Positions 59,493-64,000 of a stretch of 64,000 nt of DNA are shown one piece after another. The notes under the pieces are model-generated. The model saw nothing but the letters and a program-made list of their open reading frames with translations. It had not been told where the DNA came from and did not search any database. Where the stretch lies: NCBI GenBank assembly GCA_029844215.1, contig CM056730.1, positions 55,068,924-55,132,923 of the forward strand. Reading direction: 5' to 3'. The position numbers and the translations under genes were made by a program. Source of the DNA: Przewalskia tangutica (taxonomy: Eukaryota > Streptophyta > Magnoliopsida > Solanales > Solanaceae). Each line of letters begins with the position of its first letter. The first letter of the stretch is position 1.

Positions 59493-62400
59493 GTTACACC
59501 CCGGAATTTCAGGATATGTTTATAAGACCGAAAGTAAGAACCCAAAAGTATTAAGATTTGAGACGAGTAAAAATTTATCGGAATTTTGGAATTGTCGGAA
59601 AACGAAATATTGCGACGGATGAGAGGGCGACACGTGTCACCCCCCTTTGTGGATTGGACGAAATTGTCATGGTTACAATGGTCATTTGACCATAATTTAA
59701 ATGGCCAAGTCTTGCAAAGACAAAGAGCTTGACATTGTTGACTTTTCAAAGGGCCACTTGGCTTGATCCATGTGAAACTCATCCAAGCCATCCATATGTA
59801 CTAATCTAGACCCTTTATTATGTTATATATGTACACTAGTAGTGCAAGACTTTGTCATTCTCAACACTTAGAAAATTTTGGAAACTTGTTCTTGCTCACA
59901 AAGAGGGCTCACGGCAATGGGGGTTCCAAGAAGAAAAAAATTTCAATTTTTGTCCCATAAGCTCCATACTTTAAACCAAGGTACCTAAGGGTATTGTAAG
60001 TGTATCTCCATAGAAAAATCCCGGAAAAAGATAGTTTTCGTATTAGTCACAAGGTGAAAACCTAGTTGTTTTTCTAGGTTTTGTTTGGAAGATTGAAGGA
60101 AATTGGTTGGTGTTGTTCTAAGGGTCTCAAGTGGCGGATTGAAGTGTCTTGAAGAGGCTCTAAGTTGCTAAGGAGCGACTTCGTATTTGGAGTTGGATTA
60201 AGATTCGTTGAGGTAATAATCTTATCTCTTAAAAGTGTTACAAGATTATTTATATTGTTGTTAGCTTTACATGTTGCTAGCATGAAGTTTATGTGTTGAA
60301 GTTTTATAAGTATTATGGATTGATTGTAGCCTTAAATCCGAATTGTCATTTAAGCCATGTGAAGTTGGATTACAATTTGGTTGTTTATTAGAATCGTCGC
60401 ATGTTACTTACTTGAAGATTATAGTAGTTATAATCGATTGCGACTTGATATCATGTTATGCTAACAACTTGGATTGAAATGGAAATTGGATAAGAATTGA
60501 TATTGTTGCATCTCAATGTGGCCGAATTGGACTAGTAGTTTGTATTAGTTTGGTATCTTTTGTGGGGCGGAATTTTACACGTCTAGTAGGCGTGTAATCC
60601 CCTATTGTTAATTGCATTGATTGGGCCTTAAATGTGGCGTGTTTAGTTATTGAATTTGGCCTTGAAAAAGGTGGCAAGTGAGTAGAAACAAAGGAGGTGC
60701 TGTCCGATTTTCCGTAGAATTTAGAGACTTTACACTTATAATATTCTACATTTGAAGTAAGATGTTAATAGACGTACTATGGTCATTATAGGTTGACATA
60801 CTACGTACGGCGAATTGGACTTAGCAAGTGGATTAAACCGAAGAGGTATGTGGAACTTTCTTATCTCTTGAGCATGAATAAGTTGTAAATGTATAGTACG
60901 GTAGACGTACAAGATTTTGACAATCTAGGTCCATTTGATATCCTTGGCTTATTTTAAGAATGTCCAAGTTAATTGAGTTATGGAATTAACTCACTTGTTA
61001 AATATTAAGGATATCTTGGCTTTCAAAAGTTAAGAGACTTTAAGTATGTTGAAAGTATTATTGATACTTGTTTTGTTAGAAAGTTTAAGTCTCTCGGTTA
61101 TAAAGAAGTATGTAAGTTGCTAATGTATAAAGCTAGTATAACGGCTTTATGGGAAGTTGGTTATAATAGCTTTATGGAAAGTTAAAAAGAGTGGTTTACT
61201 CTAAGTAATTTAAGTATGATAAATGAATTGTTTTAATGAAAGGCAATTTGATTTTAAGGAATCAATTGCCTAAGGTTTTATAAGAAAATGAGTCACTTGA
61301 TTTAGAAACCTAACTTTATTTCTAAAGGTATTGTGACTTGTCTTGAAACGAAATTGCGACTTGATACTATGGTTAATAGTATCTTGGAAGTGTTATACTA
61401 AAAAGAGTCATTTGTTTTAAAGAGTAGAAGTATGTAGTACTTGGGTTAAATTCCCGGATCTTTATAAAAGACATGTTAGTGCCTTAAGTAAACTAAAATG
61501 AAAGTGTATGTGAACAAGAATAATAAGAAGTTAGGGGATTCTTAACTTGCTTATATATTGTGTGATAAGCCGGTAGTGCTTATGTTATGTATGATAGCCG
61601 GTTTTGTGCTAGTGGTATATTATTCATTTCGGGGTCATTCCCCGGGTTTGTGGCATTTGCATATTCCGTGGATTTGCTACCCACGATGCGAGGAATACCT
61701 CATGCGAGTCCGCAAGGCCTTATGCGGGTGAAATAGTCTCATGTGGGCGGATACAGCCTATGCGAGGAATACCTCATGCGGGTCCGCAAGGGCTTATGCG
61801 GGTGAAATAGTCTCATGCGGGCGGATACAGCCTATGCGAGGAATACCTCATGCGAGTCCGTAAGGACTTATGCGGGTGAAATAGTCCCATGCGAGGAATA
61901 CCTCATGCGAGTCCATAAGGGCTTATGCGGGTGAAATAGTCCAATGCGAGGAATACCTCATGCGGGTCCACGCGACCTATGCGGGTGAAATAGTCCCAGG
62001 TGTAGGATTGCTTAATGATACTGCGGGCGGGTGGTCCTGCTTTGATCGTGAGCTTCCTATTTCATATTGTAAGTATACTACTATTTACTCTCATTGTTAG
62101 TAAGGCACTGTGTACTGTTAATTGAGTTATCATACCTGTCTCCAGTTTTATTTTAGACTTATGATTTCATTACTGATGCTGATTTCACATATTTGGTACA
62201 TGTTATCTTGACCTCCTTGAGGCTGCGTTAAATGTCGCAGTAAGTCTGAGTTCTTGATCCTCGCTCTTAGGATCACTGTTCAGCTGTTGAGAAGCTCCTT
62301 TATTTCGGAGGCTTATCCCTGGTATTGTCGGTTGTTGTACACTCAGGGTATGGCGGGGCCCTGTCACTTGAGTTGTTATTCTTAAGTGCAGTAGTCACAT

Positions 62401-62590
62401 TGTGGTTTGGGTTGTAAAGAAGAAAAAATGTCTTGCTTTATTTGTATAGCTTACGAATGTGGCTTTATCGGCTAGCTTTGTTGTTATTTTATGTTAAGCA
62501 TTTTTATCGATTGTGTATGTTCATTGCTATTCTCCGATGTATACCAAGAGGGTGCCTGGTAGGGCACCGCGCCCTGGCCTGGTCGTGACA
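59493..62590 (+). mobile_element. Element J 5' LTR (about 3098 bp)
   Basis: Begins (T)GTTACACCCCGGAATTTC, with the first T missing or shared, and ends GGTCGTGACA at 62590, followed by a perfect primer site, so it is a plus-strand 5' LTR. First part related to D; its minisatellite, however, is of the B/C/I family. G-box palindrome at 59626-59643; TATATAT candidate near 59824; GTTATAAC module at 61134-61167. Confidence 0.9.
61686..61998. repeat. 55/75-bp minisatellite of J
   Basis: Units start TGCGAGGAATACCTCATGCG at ~61686, 61761, 61835, 61890 and 61945. Two are 75 bp and the later ones 55 bp, differing by loss of a ~20-bp GGGCGGATACAGCCTATGCG piece. It is the cleanest example of this family, with few apparent errors. 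Confidence 0.88.
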
Positions 62591-62760
62591 AAAGTGGTAT
62601 CAGAGCAGTTAGTCCTCGGAAAGTGTCTACAGACCGTGTCTAGTAGAGTCTTGATTATCGGTATGTTGTGCACCACATCTATAATCAGGAGGCTGCAGGA
62701 CATTTAGGATTGGCTTCCATTCTTCTCACTCTAAGATCGTGCGATAGAGCTGTATGGTTA
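62591..62760 (+). other. Element J primer-binding site and leader palindrome
   Basis: TGGTATCAGAGC at 62595-62606 is the intact tRNA-iMet type site. Palindrome at 62653-62686. Leader homology with A ends near 62745, before the usual gag ATG. Confidence 0.9.
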
Positions 62761-64000
62761 GGGTTGTCTCTCCCTAACAAGTATTGATTGTTTGCAGCTA
62801 CGAGAAAGGCAGCAGTGACCCAGGAAAGATTATGTGGATTGCGTATCCAGGTTGGTAATGTTTGTAGTATAGTTGGTATTGGGACATACAACTATACAGA
62901 TTTATGTATGGGGGTCACATATGTGTTGCCTAGGATGATTTTAGATTACCAGGATTTGGTAAGGACTAAATAAATACCGGGAAGGTATGAACAGTTAAGG
63001 AACTCTCATCAAAGTTTTACGTGCTAATTTGAGATAATTAGGTGATGATGAGTTGTGTGAGAATGTAATGGACCCTTAAGAGGTTAATTAAGGGACTTAA
63101 TGGAAGACTATGTTAATAGATTGAGCTACGTAGTGGGATTTCGAGAATGGTACGGGTGAGATCCGTATGGAGTAAGTATGGTTGTTGTGGACAAAACAAC
63201 CCGATTATAGTATATGAGAAGTTAGTGTACGTTTATGGGGTGGGTCATTGATAGTAGTCCCGCCACGCGACAGGTCACGGTGGTACACGCCGAGTCTAGT
63301 TAATCGTTTTACGGGTTCGTGGGCGTGTTCCACCGAACCAGTGTGAGAGCCGAATGGGCCTTATATTGTTTAATTTAGTAACTCAAAGAGTGAGGCGAAT
63401 TAGTATGGAATTTATGTACGTATGCTAGTATAAGTTTGGAAGTACGGAAAGAGTACGACCAAGAAAAAAGAGCAACCAAGTGTAAAGAAATAAAGCCCGA
63501 ATCCACGAGGACCTTTCGAGTGACTACACCGTGAGTGTTGGGTGGTAGCCGAAATGGGTAGATAATTGCAGAACGATACGTTGGACCCTAGCAGACCTAG
63601 CAGAGCCGCATGATGCATATAGAGGTCATTATGAGCACGCTAGTTGGCCTCTTGTTATGCCAACGTTGACCGCAGAGAGATTGGCTCGATTCCGTTTACC
63701 GTAGTGATTATCGGTGTAAAGGAAGAGAAGTGGTAGTAACGATGAATTATCCTTCCTTCTTTGCATCATTGTTTTCCTTTTTAAGTGCGTGACTTGTTCA
63801 CTGAGGTAAATTGACGCAGAAAGTAAGTAATTGAAGTTGAAGGAATTTATGTTAAGTGCCCTTGGGGGTACTTGGAGTTGGTTTGGTGTGGCGGTCAGGG
63901 CCACGACCTTCCGGATAATTTCAGGAAAATGTACAAGGCAAGAATAAAATAAGTACGAGTGCTGCCGGCGGAAAGCTGAGGGCATCTTTGGTAGGTTTGA
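62761..64000 (+). mobile_element. Element J internal region, gag not found (runs off window)
   Basis: The sequence after the leader does not encode the gag seen in the other elements; no gag motif is found in three frames. The stretch ~63230-63360 (TCCCGCCACGCGACAGGTC) aligns with A 2735-2860, so homology resumes at the integrase-proximal end. 62750-63220 is only weakly like the spacer, and 63400-64000 is not recognised. This looks like a leader-spacer derivative without gag, or one with captured unknown sequence. Confidence 0.6.

Noticed and set aside
62595..62606. tRNA-Met-like sequence
   Set aside because: Only the 12-base primer complement is present; no cloverleaf around it.

Overview
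The window looks like heterochromatin from a repeat-rich flowering plant. I find no cellular gene, no rRNA or tRNA gene and no CRISPR array. All 64 kb can be explained as one nested stack of related Ty3/gypsy-type LTR retrotransposons. Diagnostic signs are LTRs beginning TGTTAYACC and ending GGTCGTGACA, a primer-binding site TGGTATCAGAGC (initiator tRNA-Met type) four to five bases beyond the LTR, purine-rich tracts at the other end, a retrotransposon gag core with CCHC zinc-knuckle remnants, and an integrase remnant with MSPYEALYGR. The lineage resembles plant Tekay/Del chromoviruses, but I see no chromodomain, protease, reverse transcriptase or RNase H. The species cannot be named from this.

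Layout. The base layer is element C (minus). Its 3' LTR fragment is 13786-15221, its internal region is split over 15222-15579, 18823-20697, 29546-30404 and, as a second copy, 38345-41168, and its 5' LTR is 41169-43896. Into C's 3' LTR went element B (minus; 5' LTR 11170-13785). B's gag is split by solo LTR D (plus, 6916-10701, target duplication CCTAT) and by element A (plus, from before base 1 to 6646). Into C's internal region went G: it survives as solo LTR E (15580-18822, target duplication TTACT) and, in the second copy, as a nearly full element (30405-38344). C's gag in the first copy also carries the complete element F (20698-29540, target duplication GACTC). C's 5' LTR is broken by a 26-bp end of LTR X, itself split by element H (minus). 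H holds the complete element I (49069-58004) in its gag and the plus-strand LTR J (59493-62590) in its 5' LTR. J's internal region runs off the right edge.

Themes. (1) All elements here are non-autonomous: LTRs of about 2.6-3.8 kb around 2-3 kb internal regions with gag only (A, F, G) or gag plus an integrase remnant (C, H, I). (2) Each LTR carries a minisatellite at the same internal position, but the minisatellite differs between LTR types. (3) A 34-nt near-palindrome with a GTGCAC centre lies between primer site and gag in all eight leaders and shows a compensatory change. (4) A block of about 10.7 kb is duplicated in tandem, one copy with solo LTR E and element F, the other with full G and no F. 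(5) Near-identical copies differ mainly at CTG/CAG/CCGG sites in a way that looks like systematic base-calling error at methylated CHG sites, so broken frames and LTR ages must be read with caution.
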